A stretch of 7,929 nt of DNA from Desulfobacterales bacterium. Its GTDB lineage: Bacteria; Desulfobacterota; DSM-4660; Desulfatiglandales; B25-G16. Below, in pieces: positions 1 to 5,159 of this stretch. Where the stretch lies: positions 1 to 7,929 of the forward strand of contig DAOVGH010000010.1 in NCBI GenBank assembly GCA_030672485.1. Reading direction: 5' to 3'. The position numbers were made by a program, and so were the translations under genes. How positions within the stretch are numbered: the first letter of the stretch is position 1; each line of letters opens with the position of its first letter. The notes under the pieces are model-generated. The model saw only the letters and a list, made by a program, of their open reading frames with translations, searched no databases and had not been told where the DNA came from.

Positions 1-404
1 CGTCCCTGATAGTCGAAGGTGTTGCCGTTGCTGTTCCCAGCCGGGTACCGAAACCAGCGGGAGACATGACCATCCTCCTCAATCCATCGGAGCTGCTCAT
101 TTCTGGGTATGTCGCTCCAGATCAAATAGCGGCCCACCCCATTCCATGCCGGGCCTTCCGCCCAAAGCGTACCTTTGTACAGCCTCAGGATACCTGTCGT
201 AGCGGCCTTGTATTTGAACCGGGGATCGAGCCCGATGACGTCCGGATCCGGGTAGCGTACGGGTTTCGCATACGGGCCGAAATTACGGGCAAATGCCTCC
301 GGCGCCATGGCGCAGACGGCCGCAATGGCACCGGCGGTCTTCAAGAAAGATCGTCGAGACACCAACATGTTATCTTGTTGGCTCGTATCTTCTTTTTTCT
401 TCAT
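1..404 (-). CDS. SMP-30/gluconolactonase-family protein with Tat signal, 3' part missing (window edge)
   Basis: Reading leftwards from the ATG at 404-402, an uninterrupted frame of 134 codons runs to the left edge with no stop, so only the N-terminal part is present. Residues 16-22 read SRRSFLK, a twin-arginine (Tat) motif. A hydrophobic AIAAVCAMAPEAFA stretch follows, ending in a plausible AFA signal-peptidase site near residue 39, so export of the folded protein to the periplasm is expected. The mature part carries LWAEGPAWN, GRYLIWSDIP and NSNGNTFDYQG. These are the opening beta-propeller blades and metal-site region typical of SMP-30/gluconolactonase/LRE-like proteins (family members hydrolyse sugar lactones or related esters). 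The true substrate cannot be told from this fragment. The start is supported by a GGGGGG purine run at 417-412, 7 nt upstream. No gene partner is visible on this strand; upstream lies a leader region with a small frame and a hairpin. Confidence 0.88.
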   Translation of the reverse strand, partial: MKKKEDTSQQDNMLVSRRSFLKTAGAIAAVCAMAPEAFARNFGPYAKPVRYPDPDVIGLDPRFKYKAATTGILRLYKGTLWAEGPAWNGVGRYLIWSDIPRNEQLRWIEEDGHVSRWFRYPAGNSNGNTFDYQG

Positions 405-478
405 GGATATACCCCCCTTTCTTTTTTCTTTAAGTTTTCTTCCCGCACTTGGCGGTACCCTCGGGACGAATATTTACC

Positions 479-511
479 CTCCCAACAGGACGGAAAATGG
501 CCTATTGGGAG
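479..511 (-). promoter_or_regulatory. hairpin in the leader of the gluconolactonase-like gene
   Basis: On the minus strand CTCCCAATAGG (511-501) pairs with CCTGTTGGGAG (489-479) over 11 bp, with one G-U wobble and an 11-nt loop. No U-tract follows, so it is not a typical intrinsic terminator. The 5' arm overlaps the last codons and stop of the small frame at 502-543, and the structure lies 75 nt before the ATG at 404. Its role is unknown; an RNA control element or processing/stability hairpin is possible. Confidence 0.5.
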
Positions 512-543
512 CACGGCATGCACATTTTAAGGTGTTTTTCCAT
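502..543 (-). CDS. possible 13-residue leader peptide upstream of the gluconolactonase-like gene
   Basis: On the minus strand a perfect AGGAGG Shine-Dalgarno (556-551) sits 7 nt before ATG 543-541. That ATG opens a 13-codon frame, MEKHLKMCMPCSQ, ending in TAG at 504-502. This ribosome site is stronger than the one in front of the gluconolactonase-like gene about 100 nt downstream. The peptide has a CxxC pair but matches no family I know. Its last codons and stop lie within the 5' arm of a hairpin (479-511), the geometry of a translated leader that could affect folding of the downstream RNA. It could also be a chance ATG after a fortuitous SD, or the decayed start of a former gene. The sequence alone does not show that it is translated. 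Confidence 0.35.
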   Translation of the reverse strand: MEKHLKMCMPCSQ

Positions 544-595
544 TGGATAACCTCCTGAATAAAGATTAAATGATTGAAGGGCGAATCTTTGATTG

Positions 596-624
596 ATAAA
601 ACAACAAAAAACTCGTCAAGTCAA
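596..624 (-). promoter_or_regulatory. candidate sigma70-type promoter for the gluconolactonase-like gene
   Basis: On the minus strand TTGACT (624-619) and TTTTAT (601-596) are separated by 17 nt. They match the -35 at five of six positions and the -10 at four of six. Transcription would begin near 589, giving about 46 nt before the small leader frame and about 185 nt before the gene. This is a pattern match only. Confidence 0.35.
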
Positions 625-671
625 GAAAAATCGCTTCTTAAAGCGGACATATGTGCGAGTTTCTCCATATT

Positions 672-882
672 AGGGTCACATCTTAAGAATTAATTATTCA
701 CATCTCCAATATCCTTATTTACCAAATCCCTGCCAATAATCACTAACCGTAATAATAGGATAGATGCAATGGCAAAGCCCTTACGCGTAGAGTATCCCGG
801 GGCGTATTACCATGTAATAAACCGGGGAAATGCTGGAGAAAAGATCTTTCTCAGAAAAAGAGACAAAGAGAAATTCCTCGAA
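672..882 (+). repeat. truncated left end of the REP-type transposase element (direct repeat of 2382-2593)
   Basis: These 211 bp align with 2382-2593, the left end of the full element, with about 11 substitutions and one 1-nt gap (roughly 94% identity, counted by eye). Both copies begin at the same base, AGGGTCACATCTTAAG, which is the terminal inverted repeat. Similarity stops abruptly after 882. In this copy the putative -35 TTGACA of the full element is TTCACA and the -10 region also differs, so its promoter looks decayed. The same-orientation repeats flank the ATPase gene, so recombination between them would delete it. Confidence 0.92.
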
Positions 883-921
883 CGAATGGAGGGGACGGTC
901 AGGATATTATGCATTTCTTGA
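769..921 (+). pseudogene. 5' remnant of REP-associated Y1 transposase gene
   Basis: The frame from ATG 769 matches the first 38 residues of the full transposase at 2480 (for example LRVEYPGAYYHVINRGN against LRVQYPGAYYHVINGGN). After the Leu-Glu at 877-882 it runs into unrelated sequence and stops at 919-921 after 50 codons. The HUH motif and the catalytic tyrosine are both missing, so it cannot be an active transposase. It keeps the Arg at position 19 that the full-length copy has lost. Confidence 0.9.
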
Positions 922-1188
922 TTTGCCCAGGCTTAGTGCTTCGATTGGCAAATACAGTGACGTATTTTAGCGAGTTAGCTCGGAGGAATTGCTCACTCCA
1001 TTTGGCCCAAGGGTTCGGCCGAGCTCCCTTCGGTCTAAGCTCAGGGTCGAAGACACGTCGAGGGCTCATGGTCGAGGGTACCACTAAGTCCTGAGTATAT
1101 AAGTTCGTAGTCGAGCTTATGAATCGAAGGACTTAGTTCGTTATTCAGTGCAAGTATTTCTCCACGCTGCACCTTCCTGAAAAATCTT
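883..1188 (+). other. gene-free, hairpin-rich stretch between transposase remnant and ATPase gene
   Basis: I see no convincing coding region here: the two roughly 61-codon frames on opposite strands over 899-1094 have no family resemblance and no good ribosome site. The stretch holds several short inverted repeats: AAATAC/GTATTT at 950-967, CGAG/CTCG at 971-982, AAGGG/CCCTT at 1009-1030, GAGCT/AGCTC at 1021-1042, and a long two-part hairpin at 1083-1137. GTCGAGGG is repeated directly at 1057 and 1071. Possible origins are debris of an older insertion, a REP-like palindromic substrate, or a small non-coding RNA; the sequence does not decide between these. Confidence 0.45.
1083..1137. repeat. 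long interrupted palindrome (two-part hairpin)
   Basis: The outer arms ACTAAGTCCT (1083-1092) and AGGACTTAGT (1128-1137) pair perfectly over 10 bp. The inner arms ATAAGTTCG (1099-1107) and CGAGCTTAT (1112-1120) pair over 9 bp with one wobble around a TAGT loop. A 6/7-nt internal loop separates the two stems. There is no adjacent T-tract, so it is not an intrinsic terminator. Folded, it resembles the imperfect hairpins on which REP-type transposases act, but that link is inference from the neighbouring transposase. Confidence 0.6.
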
Positions 1189-1217
1189 TTGACATTTTCA
1201 TCAAAATGAATTATTTA
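1189..1217 (+). promoter_or_regulatory. candidate promoter of the ATPase gene
   Basis: A perfect -35 TTGACA (1189-1194) is followed after 17 nt by TATTTA (1212-1217), a weak -10. Transcription would start near 1224, about 28 nt before the ATG at 1252. The -35 overlaps a 6-bp inverted repeat TTTTGA/TCAAAA (1187-1206), and the -10 lies in a separate 9-bp palindrome. Both are candidate operator sequences. Confidence 0.4.
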
Positions 1218-1231
1218 TTTTCAATAATTCA
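1207..1231. repeat. AT-rich palindrome just upstream of the ATPase gene (operator-like)
   Basis: TGAATTATT (1207-1215) and AATAATTCA (1223-1231) are a perfect 9-bp inverted repeat around a 7-nt spacer. It overlaps the candidate -10 and ends 20 nt before the ATG at 1252. It could be a binding site for a dimeric regulator or a 5'-UTR hairpin; no regulator gene is seen in the window. Confidence 0.45.
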
Positions 1232-1251
1232 AATTCATGAAAAGGAAGCTC

Positions 1252-2376
1252 ATGTCCAATCCATTCACATTACGGGTTATTCCTCCAGGCTCTCCCTTCT
1301 GCAACCGTACCCGTGAGCTCGAAGAACTTTCCAGCCATGTACGCAATAAAGCAAATGTGGTTTTGTTTTCCCCTCGCAGATACGGAAAAACATCCCTAGT
1401 GAAAAGACTGCAGACCGATCTCGAACGAGATGGTTTTTTCACCATTTATGGGGATTTTTTCATGGTCACGTCGGTGAATGATGTTGCTGAAAGGATCGCT
1501 AAGAGTGTCTATACTGTTCTGCATCAACGGGAATCACTCTTGGAGAAGGGTGTGAGATATCTCAAAACATTCAGAACGTTTCGGCCGGTGTTCAAACCAT
1601 CAGCAGATGGTGGGTTGAGTATAACTGTGGAGCCTGTATCGCCAAACCTGTCAGGCATGGATCTACTTGATAAGGTCCTGGAAGAACTTGGGGAATTTAT
1701 CCACAGTCAATCGTCTGCCGGAACCCATGTTGCTTTCGACGAATTCCAAGAGATTACCGAGCTTAAAAAGTCTCCAGTCGAAGGAGTGCTCAGAAAACAT
1801 ATTCAGGAACATCAAGCCTCCTACTTTTTTATAGGCAGCCGGCGCAGAGTTCTTCTGGATATTTTTAACCAAAGGGCCAGACCTTTTTATCAAAGCGCCA
1901 TTATGTATCCTCTTAGCCGATTACCTCATGATGAACTGGCCTCTTTTCTAGTCGATCAGTTTAAAATGGGAGGGAAAAAGTGCGGAACAAGGATTGCCGA
2001 AAAGATTTCTGACAAGGTCTTTCAGTATCCCTATTACGCTCAGGTATTGGCGTATAACGTATATGAAGTCTCCGGAAAAACTGTAAATGAAGGCGATATT
2101 GAAGAGGGCTTTGAGAAACTCCTGGCATCTGAAAGATACGGCTATGAAGGGATTGTTCAAGGATTAACTGGACCTCAAGTTGCATTATTGCGTGCCCTGG
2201 CAACAGACCCAACCTCAAAGATCCTATCAACCGAATATATGACACGCCATAATCTTTCCATAGGCGGCATCCAGTATGCCCGAAAAAAACTTGAGGAGCT
2301 AGGGCTCATTGAGCAACACAGAAATGTCTGGCGTATTGTAGACCCGGTATTTGGTACCTGGCTTGCAACTTACTGA
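1252..2376 (+). CDS. archaeal-type AAA/P-loop ATPase with C-terminal winged helix
   Basis: A 374-residue protein of the family often annotated as ATP-binding protein/archaeal ATPase (STAND-like P-loop NTPases). It has the SPFCNR opening at residues 14-19, Walker A PRRYGKTS (41-48) and Walker B HVAFDE (159-164), then FIGSRRR (193-199), a sensor-like strand typical of this family. Residues about 305-365 form a winged-helix-like region ending in WRIVDPVF. Its target and role are unknown; relatives are common next to mobile elements and have been proposed as regulators or toxin/defence-like ATPases, which is not shown here. I prefer ATG 1252 because AAGGAAG lies just upstream and relatives start with MxNPF. 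An ATG at 1237 would add five residues but has no ribosome site. Length and motifs look complete. The gene sits between a transposase remnant and a full element whose left end begins 5 bp after its stop. Confidence 0.88.
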   Translation: MSNPFTLRVIPPGSPFCNRTRELEELSSHVRNKANVVLFSPRRYGKTSLVKRLQTDLERDGFFTIYGDFFMVTSVNDVAERIAKSVYTVLHQRESLLEKGVRYLKTFRTFRPVFKPSADGGLSITVEPVSPNLSGMDLLDKVLEELGEFIHSQSSAGTHVAFDEFQEITELKKSPVEGVLRKHIQEHQASYFFIGSRRRVLLDIFNQRARPFYQSAIMYPLSRLPHDELASFLVDQFKMGGKKCGTRIAEKISDKVFQYPYYAQVLAYNVYEVSGKTVNEGDIEEGFEKLLASERYGYEGIVQGLTGPQVALLRALATDPTSKILSTEYMTRHNLSIGGIQYARKKLEELGLIEQHRNVWRIVDPVFGTWLATY

Positions 2377-2381
2377 ACATC

Positions 2382-2403
2382 AGGGTCACATCTTAAGAAT
2401 TAA
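2382..2403 (+). repeat. left terminal inverted repeat of the transposase element
   Basis: This is the left arm of the 22-bp inverted pair with 3444-3465, with one mismatch (G at 2397 opposite an A on the complement). The identical sequence also stands at 672-693 in the truncated copy. Confidence 0.9.
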
Positions 2404-2406
2404 TTA

Positions 2407-2435
2407 TTGACATCTCCAATACCCTTATTTAACAT
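2407..2435 (+). promoter_or_regulatory. candidate promoter of the transposase gene, inside the element
   Basis: TTGACA (2407-2412) and TAACAT (2430-2435) are spaced by 17 nt, with a start expected near 2442, about 38 nt before the ATG at 2480. The remnant copy has TTCACA at the -35 and an altered -10 region, so only the full copy keeps the consensus. Confidence 0.45.
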
Positions 2436-2479
2436 ATCCCTGCCAATAAATCACTAACCGTAATAATGGGATAGATGCA

Positions 2480-3454
2480 ATGGCAAGGCCCTTACGCGTA
2501 CAGTATCCCGGGGCGTATTACCATGTAATAAACGGGGGAAATGCCGGGGAAAAGATCTTTCTCAGAAGAAGAGACAAAGAGAAATTCCTCGAATACCTCG
2601 AAAAAGCCACAGAGCGCTTTTCTATAATCATCCACATCTACTGCATTATGAGCAACCACTACCATCTATTAATAGAAACTCCTCAGCCCAACCTGAGCAG
2701 TGCCATCCAATGGCTCAACGTTAGTTATGCGGCTTACTACAACAAAAAACACCAAAGAAGCGGACATCTATTTCAGGGAAGATTCAGGGCCATATTGATA
2801 GATGCTGATGAATACCTAAAACATCTCTCCCGTTATATCCACCTCAATCCGGTCCGTGCAAGAATAGTAACTAAACCGGAGGAATATCCATGGAGCAGTT
2901 ACCCTGCTTTTTCAGGAAAGATAAAGACACCTGATTGGCTGGAGACTAAATGGTTATTGGGCTGTTTTGGGAATAAGAGAAAAGAAGCGATCAAAAGCTA
3001 TAAGGACTTTGTAGAGGAAGTTGAGATCGAGACCCTTGAAAACCCCAATAAAAATCTAATTGGAGGGTTCATTCTAGGAAGTACAGATTTCGTCAACTGG
3101 GTAAAAGACATCTTCCTATCTCAACGGAAAGATGAAAAAGAGATCCCCCAGCTCAAGAAACTAAAACCCAGAGCCTCCCTTAATGCAATTCTTCAGGCCA
3201 TCTGTAATGAGTTAGGCTGTGTGGAAAAACAGATACGGGAAAGAGGTCACAAGGGGAACAAAGCCCGGGATATTGCAATCTATCTTTCACGAGACTATAG
3301 CGGAGCGCCGTGTAAAGATCTTGGTGAGTTTTTTGGCGGGGTATCAGGTGCTGCAATCACCATGAGATACAACGAGGTCAGCAAAGAGATACCCAGGAAT
3401 AAAAAGCTGAGAGGTATGGTAAACAACATCAAGAAACAACTTCTTAATTTTTAA
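2480..3454 (+). CDS. REP-associated tyrosine (HUH/Y1) transposase with DnaA-like C-terminal domain
   Basis: A 324-residue single-strand-specific transposase of the RAYT/Y1 group, about twice the length of the minimal E. coli RayT. Residues 1-150 are the Y1 domain: the YPGAYYHVI opening, the metal-binding HUH motif H60-Y61-H62 in MSNHYHLLIE, GHLFQGRFRA (95-104), and the likely catalytic tyrosine Y119 in RYIHLNPVRA. Residues about 232-320 resemble DnaA domain IV, with ARDIAIYLSRDYSG, LGEFFGG and an ITMRY helix in helix-turn-helix arrangement, and probably add DNA binding. GGGA lies 8 nt before the ATG. Residue 19 is Gly in a segment that is normally VxxRGN in RAYTs and is Arg in the remnant at 769, so activity may be impaired. 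The gene fills a TIR-bounded element and ends within its right repeat. Confidence 0.92.
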   Translation: MARPLRVQYPGAYYHVINGGNAGEKIFLRRRDKEKFLEYLEKATERFSIIIHIYCIMSNHYHLLIETPQPNLSSAIQWLNVSYAAYYNKKHQRSGHLFQGRFRAILIDADEYLKHLSRYIHLNPVRARIVTKPEEYPWSSYPAFSGKIKTPDWLETKWLLGCFGNKRKEAIKSYKDFVEEVEIETLENPNKNLIGGFILGSTDFVNWVKDIFLSQRKDEKEIPQLKKLKPRASLNAILQAICNELGCVEKQIRERGHKGNKARDIAIYLSRDYSGAPCKDLGEFFGGVSGAAITMRYNEVSKEIPRNKKLRGMVNNIKKQLLNF

Positions 3455-3465
3455 GATGTGACCCT
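3444..3465 (-). repeat. right terminal inverted repeat of the transposase element
   Basis: The reverse complement begins AGGGTCACATCTTAAA and matches the left end at 21 of 22 bases. The last codons and stop (TAA, 3452-3454) of the transposase fall inside it. No copy of this right end occurs in the truncated remnant. Confidence 0.9.
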
Positions 3466-3527
3466 CTTTTTCCTGACCGCTTTGAAGAGTTAAATCTTTC
3501 TTGCAGCTTGCATTTTTTGAAACCATT

Positions 3528-3556
3528 TTTATAAATCTTGAAAAAAGTGATATAAT
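3528..3556 (+). promoter_or_regulatory. extended -10 promoter of the comM-PBP1A operon
   Basis: A perfect TATAAT at 3551-3556 is preceded by TGA, giving the TGnTATAAT extended -10, with a weak -35 TTTATA (3528-3533) 17 nt upstream. Start expected near 3563, leaving an AT-rich leader of about 67 nt. The -10 and ATTATA at 3566-3571 form a 6-bp inverted repeat. This promoter lies outside the transposon end at 3465, so insertion would not have cut it. Confidence 0.6.
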
Positions 3557-3629
3557 ACTTCCTTAATTATAAAAAATATCTTATCCTCTATTGTGATTAT
3601 TTATTAGAATATATTTCGCTTTTTAGGAT

Positions 3630-5159
3630 ATGCTTGCAACTGTCTATAGCAGTTCTGTGATAGGCATAGACGCCTACATAGTGGAGGTTGAGGTGGATAT
3701 CTCCAGAGGTCTACCATCATTTTCCACCGTAGGCCTGCCAGAAGGAGCGGTCAGGGAAAGTAAAGACAGGGTGAAGGCGGCCCTCAAGAACTCTGGCTAC
3801 CATTTTCCTACTGACCGAATTACTGTTAACCTTGCACCTGCCGATGTAAAAAAGGAAGGCAGTGGCTTCGATCTTCCCATAGGTATTGGTATCCTCGCGG
3901 CAACCGGGCTTATTCCCCATTCAGCATTGACCGGTCAGCTCATTATTGGTGAGCTATCCTTGGACGGCAGTATAAGGCCCATAAAAGGGGCCCTGTCTAT
4001 GGCCATCATGGCAAGGGAACTCGGTCTGAAAGGAATCTATCTTCCCTCGGGGAATGCCATGGAGGCAGGTGTAGTAGAGGAAATAGATGTTTATCCAAGT
4101 GATGCGCTTTCTCAGCTGGTTCAGTCCCTGAATGGCATAGAATACATAAGCCCAATTAAGGTAGACAGAGACCCTATGGTCACTCAACAGGATTGCGACA
4201 TGGACTTTAGTGATGTCTGTGGCCAGGAGAACGTGAAAAGGGCTTTAGAGATTGCCGCAGCAGGTGGTCATAACCTGCTGATGATCGGCCCCCCGGGTGC
4301 TGGAAAGACCATGCTTGCCCAACGGCTCTCCACTGTCTTGCCGAACCTGACCTTTGAGGAATCCCTGGAGACGTCCAAGGTTTACAGTGTCATGGGCCTC
4401 ATGCCTAGAAGCCAGGGCCTGATTAAGGCCAGACCCTTCAGGGCACCTCACCACACTGTGTCCGACGCCGGCCTGATAGGCGGAGGACAGACACCCAAAC
4501 CTGGAGAGGTCAGCCTGGCCCATAATGGCGTCCTTTTTTTGGATGAAATGCCGGAGTTTAAAAAGAATGTCCTCGAGGTGCTCAGGCAACCAATGGAAAG
4601 CGGCACCGTTACCATATCGAGGGCGAGCTCGACAGTAACCTATCCGGCGAGCTTCATTCTCGTTGGGGCCATGAATCCATGTCCGTGTGGCTTCTTCGGC
4701 GACACAAAGCGGGAGTGTACCTGTTCATACCGGGAGATGCGGAGATACAGGGCAAGGATATCGGGGCCCCTTATGGATCGGATCGATATCCACATAGATG
4801 TGCCCTCCGTGCCCTTCAAAGATCTAGCAGGGGTTGGCCAAGGCCAGTCTTCTGCTGATATTCGGCAGAGGGTTATGGCTGCAAGGGAGATCCAAGAGAA
4901 GAGGTTACATAAGACAAAGATCCATACCAACGCCATGATGAACAGCAGGCAGATAAGGAGATTTTGTCAGATAGATGAAAAATCCAACGCCCTTTTGGAG
5001 ATGGCCATGGAGAAATTTGGGCTGAGTGCACGAGCCCTTTCACGGATTCTTAAAATTTCCAGAACCATAGCAGACCTTACCGGATCCGAGGACATTGAGC
5101 AGGCCCATATAGCCGAGGCAATACAATATAGGTCCCTTGACAGGAAGTTGATTGTATGA
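3630..5159 (+). CDS. comM: ComM/YifB-family Mg-chelatase-like AAA+ ATPase
   Basis: A complete 509-residue cytoplasmic member of the YifB/ComM family. Its N-terminal Lon-like/ChlI-related domain (about 1-170) contains GLPSFSTVGLPEGAVRESKDRV and SGFDLPIGIGIL. The AAA+ core (about 190-395) has Walker A GPPGAGKT (220-227), RAPHH (271-275), Walker B VLFLDE (301-306), the family cysteine cluster NPCPCG (349-354) with CTC (363-365), and SGPLMDRIDIHI carrying the likely arginine finger. Residues about 410-505 form the C-terminal helical domain. ComM of naturally competent Gram-negatives is a hexameric helicase that promotes branch migration during recombination of incoming DNA; in many non-competent bacteria the role is open. 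The start is supported by the conserved MLATVYSSSVIGIDAY opening. The only SD-like sequence, AGGA (3625-3628), lies just 1 nt from the ATG, so initiation may be weak. It is the first gene of an operon and overlaps the next by ATGA. Confidence 0.95.
   Translation: MLATVYSSSVIGIDAYIVEVEVDISRGLPSFSTVGLPEGAVRESKDRVKAALKNSGYHFPTDRITVNLAPADVKKEGSGFDLPIGIGILAATGLIPHSALTGQLIIGELSLDGSIRPIKGALSMAIMARELGLKGIYLPSGNAMEAGVVEEIDVYPSDALSQLVQSLNGIEYISPIKVDRDPMVTQQDCDMDFSDVCGQENVKRALEIAAAGGHNLLMIGPPGAGKTMLAQRLSTVLPNLTFEESLETSKVYSVMGLMPRSQGLIKARPFRAPHHTVSDAGLIGGGQTPKPGEVSLAHNGVLFLDEMPEFKKNVLEVLRQPMESGTVTISRASSTVTYPASFILVGAMNPCPCGFFGDTKRECTCSYREMRRYRARISGPLMDRIDIHIDVPSVPFKDLAGVGQGQSSADIRQRVMAAREIQEKRLHKTKIHTNAMMNSRQIRRFCQIDEKSNALLEMAMEKFGLSARALSRILKISRTIADLTGSEDIEQAHIAEAIQYRSLDRKLIV

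Larger units (their letters stand above)
2382..3465 (+). mobile_element. REP-type Y1 transposase element with terminal inverted repeats
   Basis: This 1084-bp unit is bounded by 22-bp terminal inverted repeats: 2382-2403 begins AGGGTCACATCTTAAG, and the complement of 3444-3465 begins AGGGTCACATCTTAAA, matching at 21 of 22 positions. The left boundary is confirmed by the second copy at 672, where similarity starts at the same base. It carries one gene, the HUH/Y1 transposase, whose TAA stop lies inside the right repeat. No target-site duplication is seen, as expected for HUH transposases. It landed between the ATPase stop codon and the comM promoter, apparently without breaking a gene. Confidence 0.85.

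Noticed and set aside
66..530. A 154-codon plus-strand open frame
   Set aside because: It runs antisense through the gluconolactonase-like gene and its leader, has no ribosome site or family resemblance, and the opposite strand has a clear Tat signal and family motifs.
632..645. CGCTT/AAGCG mini-hairpin followed on the minus strand by ATTTTTC, terminator-like
   Set aside because: The stem is only 5 bp, no minus-strand gene lies upstream of it within the window, and it abuts the candidate promoter; too weak to call.
609..662. AAACTCG (609-615) inverted against CGAGTTT (656-662) around the candidate minus-strand promoter
   Set aside because: A 7-bp match with 40 nt between arms in AT-rich DNA is within chance expectation.
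899..1094. Two roughly 61-codon frames on opposite strands
   Set aside because: They mirror each other, lack credible ribosome sites and known motifs, and overlap the inverted repeats.
1083..1137. tRNA or intrinsic terminator reading of the long hairpin
   Set aside because: It lacks a cloverleaf, an anticodon arm and a T-loop consensus, and neither side has a T-run.
640..3483. AAAGCGG at 640-646 and its complement at 3477-3483 outside the two ends of the transposon block, as possible extended ends
   Set aside because: They lie at different distances from the terminal repeats (25 and 11 bp) and are only 7 bp long, so chance is likely.
4245..4936. Open frames of about 100 codons on the minus strand within comM
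   Set aside because: They are shadows of the strongly conserved comM reading frame on the plus strand.
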